Positions 48,179 to 57,772 of a stretch of 64,000 nt of DNA are shown here, in pieces. The DNA is taken from positions 5,208,001 through 5,272,000 of the forward strand of contig NZ_CP107785.1 in NCBI RefSeq assembly GCF_036345915.1. Reading direction: 5' to 3'. The translations under genes and the position numbers were made by a program. Every line of letters starts with the position of its first letter. Position 1 is the stretch's first letter. This DNA is from Nocardia sp. NBC_00565. Lineage in GTDB: Bacteria; Actinomycetota; Actinomycetes; Mycobacteriales; Mycobacteriaceae. The notes beneath the pieces are model-generated. The model did no database searches. It was not told where the DNA came from and worked only from the letters and a program-made list of their open reading frames with translations.

Positions 48179-49072
48179 TCAGTTGAAGGGGCCGATGCCA
48201 GTTAGCGGGTTGCCGCCGTGCAGCCAGTACCAGGTGCCGATGGCGGCGGCGATCGCGAGGATCAGCACGGCGAAGGAGCCGAAGGCGGGGCGGGTGGCCC
48301 AGCCGCGGTTGCGGTCGAAGGACAGGCGGCCCGGACCGGTCAGGAGCAGGACGACAGCGGTGCCCGCGAGGATGGACTCGAGTTCGACGCCGCTCTTGAC
48401 TCCGGACTTGTACTGGAATCCGGGGATCATGCCCTGCTTCCACATCCACGCGTCGAGGATCACGGCGAGCACCGCGCCCGCGGCCAATGGGGTGGCCAGG
48501 CCGAGTACCAGCAGTCCACCGCCGCCGACTTCGCCGGCGATGACGAGGATGGTCGACAGCGTCGCGTGGTCCCAGCCGCCCCCGGCCATCATGTCGCGGG
48601 TGCCGTCCAGGCCGGACCCATTGAACCAGCCCGTGAGCTTCTGCAGACCGTGGTAGATGAAGGTGCCGCCGACCACCAGACGCAGCACGAACAGCCCGAG
48701 GTCGAGGGTGCCGCGGCGAGCGTCACCGTTGCGGCGGCGCAAGGGGCGGCTCGGCTCGCCGGGACCGCCCGCGCCCGGGGCGGGGGGAATGCTGGCATAC
48801 GCGTACGTGGGGTCGTTCGCCCTGGCCTGTTCGCCGACCGACGGGATTTCGGGGTCGAGACCCAGCTCCTCGTCCGTGCGCGGCACGTCCTTGGATAACT
48901 CGGGGCCGCGCGGCGCGGTATCGGAGTGCAGTCGGGGCATCTCGCCGGTGGGTAAATCGTAGGGACTGGTCACGCCACGACCGGTGGAGGACGACACCGC
49001 CGACTGCTCACCCGTGGGCGATGCGGTGCCCTCGGCGATGGGCGCGGATGTGTCTTTGGGCTTCTCGGTCAC
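48179..49072 (-). CDS. DoxX-family membrane protein (Rv3005c-like)
   Basis: A 297-residue protein from GTG 49072. The first ~130 residues are a soluble, Pro/Ser/Glu-rich, probably disordered region (TEKPKDTSAPIAEGTASPTG onward). The rest is a four-helix DoxX domain: GLFVLRLVVGGTFIYHGLQK (conserved RLxxGxxFxxHGxQK), WFNGSG, ILVIAGEVGGGGLLVLGLAT and AVVLLLTGPGRLSFDR. Rv3005c in M. tuberculosis (a membrane oxidoreductase complex member with SodA and SseA) sits at the same place beside cfp6 and lppZ. A role in thiol or redox stress tolerance is inferred by synteny. Confidence 0.88.
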   Translation of the reverse strand: MTEKPKDTSAPIAEGTASPTGEQSAVSSSTGRGVTSPYDLPTGEMPRLHSDTAPRGPELSKDVPRTDEELGLDPEIPSVGEQARANDPTYAYASIPPAPGAGGPGEPSRPLRRRNGDARRGTLDLGLFVLRLVVGGTFIYHGLQKLTGWFNGSGLDGTRDMMAGGGWDHATLSTILVIAGEVGGGGLLVLGLATPLAAGAVLAVILDAWMWKQGMIPGFQYKSGVKSGVELESILAGTAVVLLLTGPGRLSFDRNRGWATRPAFGSFAVLILAIAAAIGTWYWLHGGNPLTGIGPFN

Positions 49073-49183
49073 GGTCGATACCCTATGCCGCCGCACGCGC
49101 CGGCGGGCGGTGTCCAGGCGACGGCGTGTCCGTTTATCGACCCGGAGCAGCACATCGGCCGCGGTTTCCGTAACGTCTGAACC

Positions 49184-50290
49184 ATGAGTTTGGTTGTCGC
49201 GGGCCGAATCGCCCTGAGCCTGGCGCTGGGCTCCGTCCTGATGGTCGGCTGCGCTCGGTTCGACGATTCCGCCTCCAGCCCCTTCACACCCGAACCGACC
49301 TTCAGCCCCGCCGAACCCAAATCGCCGCAGCAGAACCCCTCGCAGCGCCCCCGTCCGACCGGGCCTTGTATCGATCCGGACCCGAATGTGGTGACCACCT
49401 GCCTGGACTCCACCGGCGGCATCATCGGCCTCGGCGAGGATGCCTTGGTCGCCGAGCGGCGCACCGGACGCATCTTCAAGACCGTCGCGGTGGATGCGAG
49501 CGATCCGCAGTCGCCGCCGATCCTGGTCGGCCAAGTGGACGTGGACGGCTCGGGCGACGGCGGCATCACCGATATCGCACTCTCGCCGACCTACCGCGAG
49601 GACGGCCTCATCTACGCCTACATCACCACCCCGTCCGACAACCGGGTGGTCCGCATCGCCGAGAACGGCCCGCCGAAGGAAATCCTGACCGGCATTCCGA
49701 AGGGGTCCGTCGGCAATCACGGTGCGCTGGAATTCGTTTCGCCGACCGAACTGCTGGTGCTGACCGGCAATGCGGGCAATCCCGGTTTGGCCAGCACGCC
49801 GTCGTCACTGGCCGGCAAGGTGCTGCGGATCAACTCCCCCGCGCCGGGCGCGAATGCGGAGGTCGTGGTCTCCGGCATCGGCACGGCGGGCGACCTGTGT
49901 GATGACGGCAAGGACAGCGTCTGGATCACCGACCGCACCCCGACCGAGGACCGCCTGCAGCGCCTGGCCAAGGACGGATCCGTCACCACCGCGTGGACCT
50001 GGCCGGACCGACCGGGCGTCGGCGGCTGTGCGGCGGGGCCCGATGTGGTGGCGATCGCGATGTCGGGGGCGAAGGCGCTGGCGATCGCGAGTCCGGACGC
50101 GACCACGCATGCGGTGACCGCCGCACCGACCCTCATCGTGCAGGACAAGTACGGCAGGCTCGGCGGGGCCGCGCCCGGTGGTGACGGCACCATCTGGGCG
50201 ACCACGGTCAACAACGACGACAATCACGGCCCCTTCGACGATCGCGTGATCAAGATCCCGCCGCCGTCGCAGAGCACCGGTCCGGACTAG
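49184..50290 (+). CDS. lppZ: LppZ-like lipoprotein with beta-propeller (sorbosone dehydrogenase-type)
   Basis: A 368-residue lipoprotein. The signal peptide LSLALGSVLMVGC has a lipobox with Cys at about residue 23, followed by a Pro/Ser-rich linker. The remainder is a six-bladed propeller of the glucose/sorbosone dehydrogenase type: GEDALVAERRTGRIFKT, DGSGDGGITDIALSPTYRED, GNHGALEFVSPTELLVLTGN and LAGKVLRINSPAPGAN. It corresponds to LppZ (Rv3006) in position and architecture. The substrate is unknown. It is divergent from the DoxX gene, and a strong hairpin (50302-50331) separates it from gatB. Confidence 0.87.
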   Translation: MSLVVAGRIALSLALGSVLMVGCARFDDSASSPFTPEPTFSPAEPKSPQQNPSQRPRPTGPCIDPDPNVVTTCLDSTGGIIGLGEDALVAERRTGRIFKTVAVDASDPQSPPILVGQVDVDGSGDGGITDIALSPTYREDGLIYAYITTPSDNRVVRIAENGPPKEILTGIPKGSVGNHGALEFVSPTELLVLTGNAGNPGLASTPSSLAGKVLRINSPAPGANAEVVVSGIGTAGDLCDDGKDSVWITDRTPTEDRLQRLAKDGSVTTAWTWPDRPGVGGCAAGPDVVAIAMSGAKALAIASPDATTHAVTAAPTLIVQDKYGRLGGAAPGGDGTIWATTVNNDDNHGPFDDRVIKIPPPSQSTGPD

Positions 50291-50301
50291 GCCGATACGA
50301 C

Positions 50302-50331
50302 ACTGGACCGGTCCCTCGGGACCGGTCCAGT
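50302..50331. terminator. Bidirectional terminator hairpin between lppZ and gatB
   Basis: Near-perfect arms ACTGGACCGGTCCC and GGGACCGGTCCAGT (14 bp) with a two-to-three base loop, between two convergent genes; it can serve both. Confidence 0.9.
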
Positions 50332-50340
50332 TACGTTGGT

Positions 50341-51846
50341 TCAGGCACAGGCCTCGATCACGAGTTCACGCACCCGCGCCGCGTCCGCCTGACCACGCGT
50401 GGCCTTCATGACGTCACCGACGATCTTGCCCGCCGCCTGCACCTTGCCCGAACGGATCTTCTCCGTGATATCGGGATTGGCTGCCAGCGCCTTCTCCACC
50501 TCGGCCTTGAGTGCACTCTCGTCGCTGACCATGCCGAGGCCCTTGGTCTCGACGATCTTCGCCGGATCGCCCGCACCCGCCAGCACGAAGTCGACAACCT
50601 GCTTGGCGACCTTGTTGTTCACCGTCTTCGACTCGACGAGCTTGATCACCTCGGCCACCTGGGCCGGGGTGATGGGCAGCTCCTCCAGGGAAACCTCACG
50701 CTCCTTGGCCTTCTCGGTGAGGTAGGCGACCCACCAGGAGCGGGCCTCGTTGGCCGGGGCGCCCGCGTCGACGGTGGCGATGATGAGATCCAGCGCGCCC
50801 GCGTTCACCAGATCGCGCATGACCTCATCGGACAGCTCCCAGTCCGCCTGAATGCGGGCCCGGCGCAGCCACGGATACTCCGGAATGGTGCCGCGCAGCC
50901 GCTGCACCATATCCTCCTCGGGCGCAACGGGTTCCAGGTCGGGCTCGGGGAAGTAGCGGTAGTCCTCGGCGGTCTCCTTGCGGCGCCCGGGCGCGGTGGT
51001 GCCGTCGGCCTCGTGGAAGTGCCTGGTCTCCTGCACGATCGAGCCGCCGTCGGCCAGAATGGCGGCCTGGCGGCGCATTTCGAAGCGGACCGCGACCTCG
51101 ACGCTCTTGAGCGAGTTCACGTTCTTGGTCTCGGTGCGGGTGCCGAATTCGGTTGCGCCGATGGACATCAGCGAGACGTTGGCATCGCAGCGCAGCGAGC
51201 CCTGCTCCATCTTGACGTCGGAGACGTTGAGCGACTTCAACACCTCACGCAGCGCGGTCACGTAGGCGCGCGCGACCTCCGGTGCCCGCTCCCCCGAGCC
51301 GGTGATCGGCTTGGTGACGATCTCGATCAGCGGCACGCCCGCGCGGTTGTAGTCCAGCAGCGAGTGGCTGGCGCCGTGGATGCGACCGGTCGAGCCGCCG
51401 ACGTGCGTCGACTTGCCGGTGTCCTCTTCCATATGCGCGCGCTCGATCTCGACGCGGAAGATGCTGCCGTCGTCGAGCACCACGTCGAGGTGCCCGTTGG
51501 TGGCGATCGGCTCGTCGTACTGGCTGATCTGGTAGTTCTTCGGCTGGTCCGGGTAGAAGTAGTTCTTGCGCGCGAATCGGCCCCACGGGGTGATCGAGCA
51601 GTTCAGCGCCAGCCCGATCCGGATCGCCGACTCCACGGCCTGCTCGTTGACCACCGGCAGCGACCCCGGCAGACCGAGGCACACCGGGCACACCTGAGTG
51701 TTCGGAGCCGCTCCGAACTCGGTCGGGCAACCGCAGAACATCTTCGTCGCGGTGTTCAGCTCGACGTGAACCTCCATGCCGAGCACCGGCTCGAACCGGT
51801 CGATGACATCGGCATAGTCCATCAAGTCGACGGTGGGTGCACTCAT
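50341..51846 (-). CDS. gatB: Asp-tRNA(Asn)/Glu-tRNA(Gln) amidotransferase subunit B
   Basis: A 501-residue GatB. It opens [20 protein letters not shown] and carries the zinc-site cysteines CGCPTEF and [15 protein letters not shown] (about residues 38-60). Later come [33 protein letters not shown] and the C-terminal YqeY-like tail from about 350 ([18 protein letters not shown]). It presents and phosphorylates mischarged tRNA for amidation with GatA and GatC. Start ATG 51846. gatA and gatC, which lie beside gatB in related genomes as I recall, are not in the window. pfkA follows upstream as in M. tuberculosis, but with two extra genes between. Confidence 0.97.
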   Translation of the reverse strand: MSAPTVDLMDYADVIDRFEPVLGMEVHVELNTATKMFCGCPTEFGAAPNTQVCPVCLGLPGSLPVVNEQAVESAIRIGLALNCSITPWGRFARKNYFYPDQPKNYQISQYDEPIATNGHLDVVLDDGSIFRVEIERAHMEEDTGKSTHVGGSTGRIHGASHSLLDYNRAGVPLIEIVTKPITGSGERAPEVARAYVTALREVLKSLNVSDVKMEQGSLRCDANVSLMSIGATEFGTRTETKNVNSLKSVEVAVRFEMRRQAAILADGGSIVQETRHFHEADGTTAPGRRKETAEDYRYFPEPDLEPVAPEEDMVQRLRGTIPEYPWLRRARIQADWELSDEVMRDLVNAGALDLIIATVDAGAPANEARSWWVAYLTEKAKEREVSLEELPITPAQVAEVIKLVESKTVNNKVAKQVVDFVLAGAGDPAKIVETKGLGMVSDESALKAEVEKALAANPDITEKIRSGKVQAAGKIVGDVMKATRGQADAARVRELVIEACA

Positions 51847-51909
51847 AGCGATCAGTCTATTGACCCGCCCAGCGCCCTCGCCAAGCGGTCAGCACCCACT
51901 GATCGCGGA

Positions 51910-53292
51910 TCAGTGGGTTGGGACTCGTTGGGTGAGCCATTCGGTGACGTAGGTGAGGACGTCGGGCGAGATGGTGGTCTCGATCGAGGTGTACTCGCTC
52001 GGGAGGCCGGAGGTCGCGGGCTGCATCAGGTGGTTGAGGTCGGGGAAGACGTGGACGGTTGCGTCGGGGTCGGCGGCCAAGCGATCGCGCATCGGCTGTT
52101 CGTTCTGGGTGGCGAGGACCTGCATGTCCTTGGTGCCGTAGAAGGCCAGGACCGGGATACGCAGGGCGGAGAGCGCGGGGGCCGGATCGTAGACGATGAA
52201 GGACGCCATGTACGTGGTGTTGTAGGCGTCGAGCGTTTCGGCGGAGGCGCGCTGGTCCGGCGGGAGGGATTCGTTGTGGCGGCGGCTGAAGTCCTTGGCA
52301 CCGGCTAGATCGCCAGAGCGGATCAGCGTGGTCCACTCGGTGATGAAGGTGACTTGCTCGTCGATCGCCGACTGCGGCGCGCCGCCCGCGGTGAGCAGTG
52401 CGCGGTTCTGCTCGATCAGCACATCCCAGGCCGGCACCGAGGGGCCCGCCATCAGGATCGCGAAGGCGACGCCACTGTCGGGGCGCGAGGCCACCAGCGG
52501 GGCGAGGTAGCCGCCCTCGCTATGGCCGAACAAGCCGACGCGGGCCGGGTCGATCTCCGGGCGGGCGCGCAGGAAACTGAGGCCGGCTGCCGCGTCGTTG
52601 ACGAGATCGGAGTAGTTGGCGTCGTCGAGCTTGCCGCTGGTCCCGCCGATGCCGCGATCATCTGCGCGCAGCACGGCGTAACCCGCGCGGGTCAGCGTGT
52701 CGGCCACCAGCAGGAAAGGCTTGTGCCCCATGAGTTCTTCGTTGCGGTCCTGCGCCCCACTGCCGGAGAGCAGCAGTACCGCCGGGAACGGTCCGTTGCC
52801 CTCGGGCCGGGTCAGCGTGCCCGCGATGGTGATATCGCCGTTGTGGTAGGTGACATCGTCGGATCGGTACGGGAACGGCGGTTTCGGCTCCTGTGGCCGC
52901 GCGGGCGGCTCGATCTTGCCGGGCTCCATACGCAGCGGCAGGCTCTGGCCCGCTTGCCGGAACTCGCCGACGATCCGGTTCGAGCCCTTGTCATATTTGC
53001 CCTGGAATTTCGGATCGCCCGGAAGGTTCGGAATCGCGAACTCCACCCGATCCGGTTCGGCGGAAACGTCTTTCAACTCCACGCCGTTCACACCTTGCAG
53101 CGGAATGTCGATGGCGGCGGTGCCATTGTCGGCGAAGCTCACCCCCACCGCCAACGGCGCCCCGGGCACCTCGATGGCCCCGCGCCAATCCCCGCGCACC
53201 GGCCCGCTCGGACCCGATTCCGAACTGGAACAACCCGCCACCGCCGCGACGATGAAGAACACAACAGCGACAACCATCCGTCCAGTGCGCAT
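51910..53292 (-). CDS. Lipoprotein alpha/beta hydrolase (serine aminopeptidase-like)
   Basis: A 460-residue exported lipoprotein from ATG 53292. The signal peptide MVVAVVFFIVAAVAGCSSS ends in a lipobox with Cys ~20. Residues 30-~140 form a beta-rich accessory domain; residues ~145-460 are an alpha/beta hydrolase with the nucleophile motif LFGHSEGGYLAPLVA (about 262-276), FAILMAGPSVPAW, IPVLAFYGTKDMQV with the acid, and VFPDLNHLMQPAT with the His. It resembles the YfhR/BD-FAE-type esterase or peptidase family. It lies alone between gatB and the RHH gene. The substrate is unknown. Confidence 0.85.
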   Translation of the reverse strand: MRTGRMVVAVVFFIVAAVAGCSSSESGPSGPVRGDWRGAIEVPGAPLAVGVSFADNGTAAIDIPLQGVNGVELKDVSAEPDRVEFAIPNLPGDPKFQGKYDKGSNRIVGEFRQAGQSLPLRMEPGKIEPPARPQEPKPPFPYRSDDVTYHNGDITIAGTLTRPEGNGPFPAVLLLSGSGAQDRNEELMGHKPFLLVADTLTRAGYAVLRADDRGIGGTSGKLDDANYSDLVNDAAAGLSFLRARPEIDPARVGLFGHSEGGYLAPLVASRPDSGVAFAILMAGPSVPAWDVLIEQNRALLTAGGAPQSAIDEQVTFITEWTTLIRSGDLAGAKDFSRRHNESLPPDQRASAETLDAYNTTYMASFIVYDPAPALSALRIPVLAFYGTKDMQVLATQNEQPMRDRLAADPDATVHVFPDLNHLMQPATSGLPSEYTSIETTISPDVLTYVTEWLTQRVPTH

Positions 53293-53372
53293 GCGGCCAC
53301 AGTACAGATCCGCCGCCCCCATACGTCGGAACGCAACCATCCCTCGCCGGTCCACCTCTCGGTGCGGCAGCC

Positions 53373-53816
53373 TCACTCCCCGCGTGCGTACCGAACCGAC
53401 GCCGCGATCGCTCCCATATCGAGCTCCAGCGTCGGCTCTTGCTCCTGCAGCTCGCGGAACTCCAGCATCGAGTCCAGTACGCTGCCTCGGCGGGCGAGCT
53501 TGACGAGTTCTGCGCGCATGTACTGGCCCAAGGGGGTTTCGGCGGCGCGGGCGCGGCGGCCGAGCATGCCGAGGGCGTCGGCGGGGAGGTCGTAGACCTG
53601 GATGAGGGTCAGGGCGTCGAGGTCGAATTCGGGGGTCAGGTCTCGGCCCTGGGATTCGAGGAATTCGACGATCGTGTCGACCGAGGTCCGCCTGCGCGCC
53701 AGCGCGATAAGTTCTTGGCGTACATAGATTTCCAGCGGAGTCGCGGCGGCACGGGCACGGCGGCGGAACACCTCTACGGTGTCCGTGGGCAGGTCGGATA
53801 CCTGAATCTGGGCCAC
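53373..53816 (-). CDS. Tandem ribbon-helix-helix (FitA-like antitoxin) protein, orphan
   Basis: A 147-residue protein in which a FitA/VapB-like ribbon-helix-helix unit is duplicated. The first copy reads QIQVSDLPTDTVEVFRRRAR plus ATPLEIYVRQELIALARR (residues 3-~43); the second reads LIQVYDLPADALGMLGRRAR plus ETPLGQYMRAELVKLARR (about 70-110). Such domains bind DNA as dimers and usually neutralise a PIN-domain toxin encoded immediately downstream. No PIN toxin gene is adjacent here: the next gene downstream is the hydrolase and the one upstream is pfkA. The start is GTG 53816. It may be a stand-alone regulator or the remains of a toxin-antitoxin locus. Confidence 0.8.
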   Translation of the reverse strand: MAQIQVSDLPTDTVEVFRRRARAAATPLEIYVRQELIALARRRTSVDTIVEFLESQGRDLTPEFDLDALTLIQVYDLPADALGMLGRRARAAETPLGQYMRAELVKLARRGSVLDSMLEFRELQEQEPTLELDMGAIAASVRYARGE

Positions 53817-53872
53817 GGGAACCAGAATAGCCGTGCCCCAACGTTTTTGGCAGGTCGGCTGTCCAGTAGCCC

Positions 53873-54907
53873 TCAGCCGAAGAACGCCTCCGCCTCGAGA
53901 TAGCGATCCCGGGGCACCCGCTTGAGTTGTTTGGTGGCCTCCGACAACGGCACCAGATCGATGGAAGTGCCGTGCAGCGCGACCATTTGACCGAACTGGC
54001 CCGCGTGCACCGCCTCGGCGGCGTGCAGGCCGAAACGGGTGGCCAGCACCCGATCGTAGGGGGTCGGGCTGCCGCCGCGCTGGACGTGGCCGAGGACGGT
54101 GGTGCGGACTTCCTTGCCGATGCGGCGTTCGATCTCCGAGCCGAGCTGCTGGGCGACGCCGGTGAAGCGCTCGTGCCCGAACTCGTCGATGCCACCCTCG
54201 CGCAACGCGAATCCGGAGTCCGGCGCCGGATGCGCGCCCTCGGCGACCACGCAGATGAAGTGCTTGTCGCCGCGCTGGAAGCGGCGCTTGATCAGCGTGC
54301 AGACCTCGTCGACATCGAACGGGACCTCTGGCACCAGGGTCAGGTGCGCGCCAGCCGCCATACCGGAGTTGATCGCGATCCAGCCCGCGTGGCGGCCCAT
54401 CACCTCGACCAGCATGACGCGCTGATGCGATTCCGCGGTGGTATGCAGCCGGTCGATCGCCTCGGACGCGATGGAGAGCGCGGTGTCGTGCCCGAAAGTG
54501 ACGTCGGTGCAGTCGATATCGTTGTCGATGGTCTTCGGAACGCCGACCACCGGAACACCCTCGTCGGACAGCCAGCTGGCGGCGGTGAGGGTGCCCTCGC
54601 CGCCGATCGGGATCAGCGCCTCGATGCCGTTGTCGTCGAGGGTGCGCCGGATCTGGTCGAGGCCGGCGCGCAGCACATCCGGATTGGTGCGGGCGGTGCC
54701 GAGCATGGTGCCGCCCTTGGTGAGCAGGCGGTCGGTGCGATCATCATTGGCGATCGGGATCTTCCGATCCTCCAATAGACCGCGCCAACCGTCCTGGAAC
54801 CCGACAATCGCGTCGCCGTAGCGGCCGTTCGCGGTGCGAACGACGGCACGGATGACCGCGTTCAGTCCAGGACAGTCGCCGCCTCCGGTCAAGACTCCGA
54901 TGCGCAT
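53873..54907 (-). CDS. pfkA: 6-phosphofructokinase
   Basis: A 344-residue PfkA-family enzyme of the actinobacterial type. Visible motifs: [20 protein letters not shown] at the N-terminus, [16 protein letters not shown] (about residues 98-113), [20 protein letters not shown] with the catalytic Asp (about 124-143), [10 protein letters not shown] and [19 protein letters not shown]. It phosphorylates fructose-6-phosphate in glycolysis. The GGEG/KTIDND pattern leaves open ATP or pyrophosphate as phosphoryl donor; I favour ATP from remembered Streptomyces enzymes. Start ATG 54907. Its position near gatB follows the mycobacterial order (Rv3010c). Confidence 0.95.
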   Translation of the reverse strand: MRIGVLTGGGDCPGLNAVIRAVVRTANGRYGDAIVGFQDGWRGLLEDRKIPIANDDRTDRLLTKGGTMLGTARTNPDVLRAGLDQIRRTLDDNGIEALIPIGGEGTLTAASWLSDEGVPVVGVPKTIDNDIDCTDVTFGHDTALSIASEAIDRLHTTAESHQRVMLVEVMGRHAGWIAINSGMAAGAHLTLVPEVPFDVDEVCTLIKRRFQRGDKHFICVVAEGAHPAPDSGFALREGGIDEFGHERFTGVAQQLGSEIERRIGKEVRTTVLGHVQRGGSPTPYDRVLATRFGLHAAEAVHAGQFGQMVALHGTSIDLVPLSEATKQLKRVPRDRYLEAEAFFG

Positions 54908-54978
54908 GGCGCATATCTTGCACCGCTTCGCGCGATCGCGCGGCCTCGACCCCGTGAACCCTGAGTTACGGCTACACC

Positions 54979-55242
54979 TCAATACACGTAGACGATGGCG
55001 TTCTCGCCGCCGCTGCAGGTGACGAACTCCGCGGCGGCCGTGCAATGCATCGTGTAATCCCGATTGTTGATCGGGCTGCGCGCCTGCACCGCACGATCGC
55101 CCTTGAGCAGTTTGACCGCGACCACCCGCTCCTTGACCGTGTCGTAGGCCTCGTACACCTCGCCCATACCGCCGCGGCCCAGTAGCGCACGCAGCTGGTA
55201 CGGACCGAATCGCGTGCCGGCCCTCGACCCCGTTTCGTCCAC
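54979..55242 (-). pseudogene. Internally deleted Ser/Thr protein kinase relic
   Basis: An 87-residue frame joins two ends of a receptor-type kinase. Residues 1-~49 are a kinase N-terminus, [39 protein letters not shown], with the P-loop and ATP lysine intact. Residue ~50 on reads [20 protein letters not shown] and [12 protein letters not shown], which resembles the extracellular C-terminal tail of PknA/PknE-like actinobacterial kinases. The rest of the kinase domain, the linker and the membrane helix are absent, without loss of frame. It cannot be an active kinase; it is either a deletion relic or a short decoy-like protein. Confidence 0.7.
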
Positions 55243-55422
55243 CCCGATACCTCCACCTCGCGGACCCCGGCCCGCGGCCGCGGTCCTGCGACCGCACCCT
55301 ATGAGTCGGGATTCTCGGGTGCCGCCGTTACCTCGTCAAATGGGCCCGCGGTCACGACCTGGCATTCCCGACCGCGGCGGAGCGAGTCTTATGAGCGATG
55401 TTCGCACCGCGGTCGCGGCACC

Positions 55423-56319
55423 TCAGTCACAGCTACCACCGGCGAGTTCTTCGAGGTGTTCCGAGATGAGGGTGGCCATGCGGTCCATGATGGTAATCCC
55501 ATCCGAGAAGGTCCCCGAATCGGGTTGCGCCGCGATGGCGACAGCGACCTGCCCGGCCGGACCGTGGATCAGACCGAACTGACGGACCAGGTAGGAACCG
55601 GAGGTGTCGGGCCCCCAGCCGCCTTTGAATTCGACCTCTTTGAACTCGCCGAGACCCCAGCGCTGGCTCGAGGTGATCTGTTCCATCAGATCGATGACAT
55701 TCGCGGTCTGCGGTAGGCAGGGCAGTTTTGCGGCGAACCGAACCTGTTCGGCGAGCGCCCAGTCCGCCTGTCCGAACGCCGAGGCGTCCGAGCGCGTTTT
55801 GGTGGTGGGCACTGTGGTCTTGGTATCGCCGCCCTCGCGCAGCACCGCCTCCACCGCCTTCGCCGCCTCCTGCGCGGTGCCGAGGGACTGCCACAGGGTG
55901 TCGGCGGCGGCATTGTCGGACTGGGTGATCGCCGCCGTCGCGGCATAACTCGAACTCGTCGAACTCTTGCGCAGCGCGGCGATGGTCAACGGCACTTTCA
56001 TGGTCGACCAGGCGGGTCCTGTGGTCCAGTCGCCGAAGGTGACCATCTTGTCGCCGCCGACCGCCATGACCGCCATACCGATCTTGCCGCGCGTGCCGAT
56101 CTGCAGTTCCTGGAATCCGGCGGCCAGCGTGCCGGGCACGGTGAGCGTCAGGTGCTGGGTATCGGTGCGCGAAGCGGCCTCGGTGATGCTGGTCTGCACC
56201 GAGCTCCCACCGGCATCCGTACCGCATGAGGCCACCAACAACAGTCCGGCCAGCACAGCACCGCCGACGACCGTGCGCAGACGCCGGAGGAATTGTTCAG
56301 AAGACATATTTCGACACAT
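55423..56319 (-). CDS. Beta-lactamase-fold serine hydrolase lipoprotein
   Basis: A 298-residue lipoprotein from ATG 56319 (ATG 56307 also possible). The signal peptide VVGGAVLAGLLLVASC ends in a lipobox. The mature part has the penicillin-recognising fold signatures: SxxK in WSTMKVPLTIAAL, SxN-type SDN in AITQSDNAAADTL, and a KGG triad-like EFKGGWGPD. It resembles class A beta-lactamase-like serine hydrolases common in Nocardia and Mycobacterium. Whether it hydrolyses beta-lactams or acts on the cell wall cannot be told; the Glu166-region is not recognisable. It is a single-gene unit. Confidence 0.82.
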   Translation of the reverse strand: MCRNMSSEQFLRRLRTVVGGAVLAGLLLVASCGTDAGGSSVQTSITEAASRTDTQHLTLTVPGTLAAGFQELQIGTRGKIGMAVMAVGGDKMVTFGDWTTGPAWSTMKVPLTIAALRKSSTSSSYAATAAITQSDNAAADTLWQSLGTAQEAAKAVEAVLREGGDTKTTVPTTKTRSDASAFGQADWALAEQVRFAAKLPCLPQTANVIDLMEQITSSQRWGLGEFKEVEFKGGWGPDTSGSYLVRQFGLIHGPAGQVAVAIAAQPDSGTFSDGITIMDRMATLISEHLEELAGGSCD

Positions 56320-56764
56320 TCTCGTTGCGAACTCCCCCTGGTTTCGGTACCAGTACGGCGTCCCGACACCGTACTGGCCCGTCTTGCCGACCGCCCACTT
56401 CAACAGCAGGGACGAAACCGCGGCTACTGACGGATCGGGACCGCTGAACGCGCTCGGTCGACAGCACGGCACACACCCGCACATCCACGATCGCGAACAG
56501 TTGATCCTTGTCCCCGCGCCACCTGACAACGGCGTGGTCAACAAGCATGGACACCTCCACCTACCCGCCCGATGACGCCGGGCCGCCGGGATCGGCACCG
56601 GCAACCGAGTTCTGTTGGCCGCCAACCTCACCCATAGACTTCTTCTGGTTATCCCAGAAAACCTACTCGATGAACCGATCACACCCCACTTCACCGAGCA
56701 GGCCGGAGGGAACGCCTGACCACCGCAGCCAACCTGGACAGGTGACTACAACGATCGGCCGCGA
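56320..56764. other. 445-bp intergenic stretch, no gene recognised
   Basis: Between two minus-strand genes. It contains several short frames, among them a 37-codon plus-strand stretch ending at about 56720 that reads VLLAANLTHRLLLVIPENLL without any start codon, which may be a fragment of a lost gene. GC is lower than in the flanks in the middle part. It should also hold the promoter of the lipoprotein gene. Confidence 0.35.
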
Positions 56765-57772
56765 TTACACGCCGAGACCTGCTCTCAGGGTCGGCCAAGA
56801 ATTCGGCAGCGCTTTCTTCCAATACGGCCAGGAATGGGTGCCGATCGCATTCCAGTCGACGGCCGGATGCAGGCCGGCCAGATCCATTGCCGCCAGTATG
56901 GTGACGGTGCAGTCGTGCGCGGCCTGCTCGATCAGGATCGCGTCGGCCAGGGTGACCGGGTAGGTGAAACTGGGGTCGAAGTTGAGATCGTCGGGGCCGG
57001 TGATGCCGGTGCCGGTGTAGACGAAGACCGGTTTGCCGCGCAGCTTGTCGAGGTGTGCGCTGGGATCGTGAGCTTTCCATTCCGGGTCGCCCGGGGGTCC
57101 CCACATGTTGTCCGGATTTCCGCCGTCGGAGATGACCACCGGCCGCACCGAGAATTGCCCGAGGTTACTGGAGTACAGGCAGCCGCTGAAGGTGGCCAGT
57201 GCCCGGTACAGGGAAGGATTGCGCACGGTCAATGTCGCCGCGGCCTGAGCACCCATCGACACACCGGCGATCGCGTTGACGCCGTTGCCTTTCAACAAAC
57301 TGTCCACCAACGGGGGAACCTCGGCCGTCAGGAAGGTTTCCCACTTGTTGTGCCCGAGCTTGGGGTCGTCCTTCTGCCAGTCGGTGTAGAAGCTTCCGCC
57401 GCCACCGACCGGCATCACCACGTTGATGGGTTTGTCGGCGAAGAACGCCACCGCGCCGCCGCGCTTGGACCAAGTGCTTTCACCCTGGGTGTCGGTTGCT
57501 CCGTTTCCGTCGAGCAGATACAGGGTGGGGCGCGACACCGCCTGATTGCTCGGCAGCAGCACGTCGAGTTGGACAATCCGACCCATCGCGGGCGACTGGA
57601 CATAGATCTCCTCCCGCTGGGCCGAGATCTGTGTGACGTGATCGACGGTGGCTTGCGCGCTCGCGATCGGTGGTGCGGCGCACAGCGGTATGACCACAGC
57701 CCCGACAGCGGCGAGGGCGTATGCCATGCGCCGCCTGCTACGAAGCGGTTCGAATACAGAAACAATGCTCAC
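56765..57772 (-). CDS. Antigen 85-like esterase / mycolyltransferase
   Basis: A 335-residue secreted alpha/beta hydrolase of the esterase D/Ag85 family. From GTG 57772 it has a signal peptide (MAYALAAVGAVVIPLCAAPP, cleavage near ASAQA). The fold starts IYVQSPAMGRIVQLDVLLP, and the nucleophile elbow is AIAGVSMGAQAAATLTVRNP (Ser at ~157), with TLYLLDGNG, GGSFYTDWQ and a C-terminal GTHSWPYWKKALPNSW His motif. Ag85 proteins move mycolic acids onto trehalose or arabinogalactan in the cell envelope, which fits a mycolic-acid-producing host. It stands alone, divergent from the IclR gene. Confidence 0.88.
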   Translation of the reverse strand: MSIVSVFEPLRSRRRMAYALAAVGAVVIPLCAAPPIASAQATVDHVTQISAQREEIYVQSPAMGRIVQLDVLLPSNQAVSRPTLYLLDGNGATDTQGESTWSKRGGAVAFFADKPINVVMPVGGGGSFYTDWQKDDPKLGHNKWETFLTAEVPPLVDSLLKGNGVNAIAGVSMGAQAAATLTVRNPSLYRALATFSGCLYSSNLGQFSVRPVVISDGGNPDNMWGPPGDPEWKAHDPSAHLDKLRGKPVFVYTGTGITGPDDLNFDPSFTYPVTLADAILIEQAAHDCTVTILAAMDLAGLHPAVDWNAIGTHSWPYWKKALPNSWPTLRAGLGV

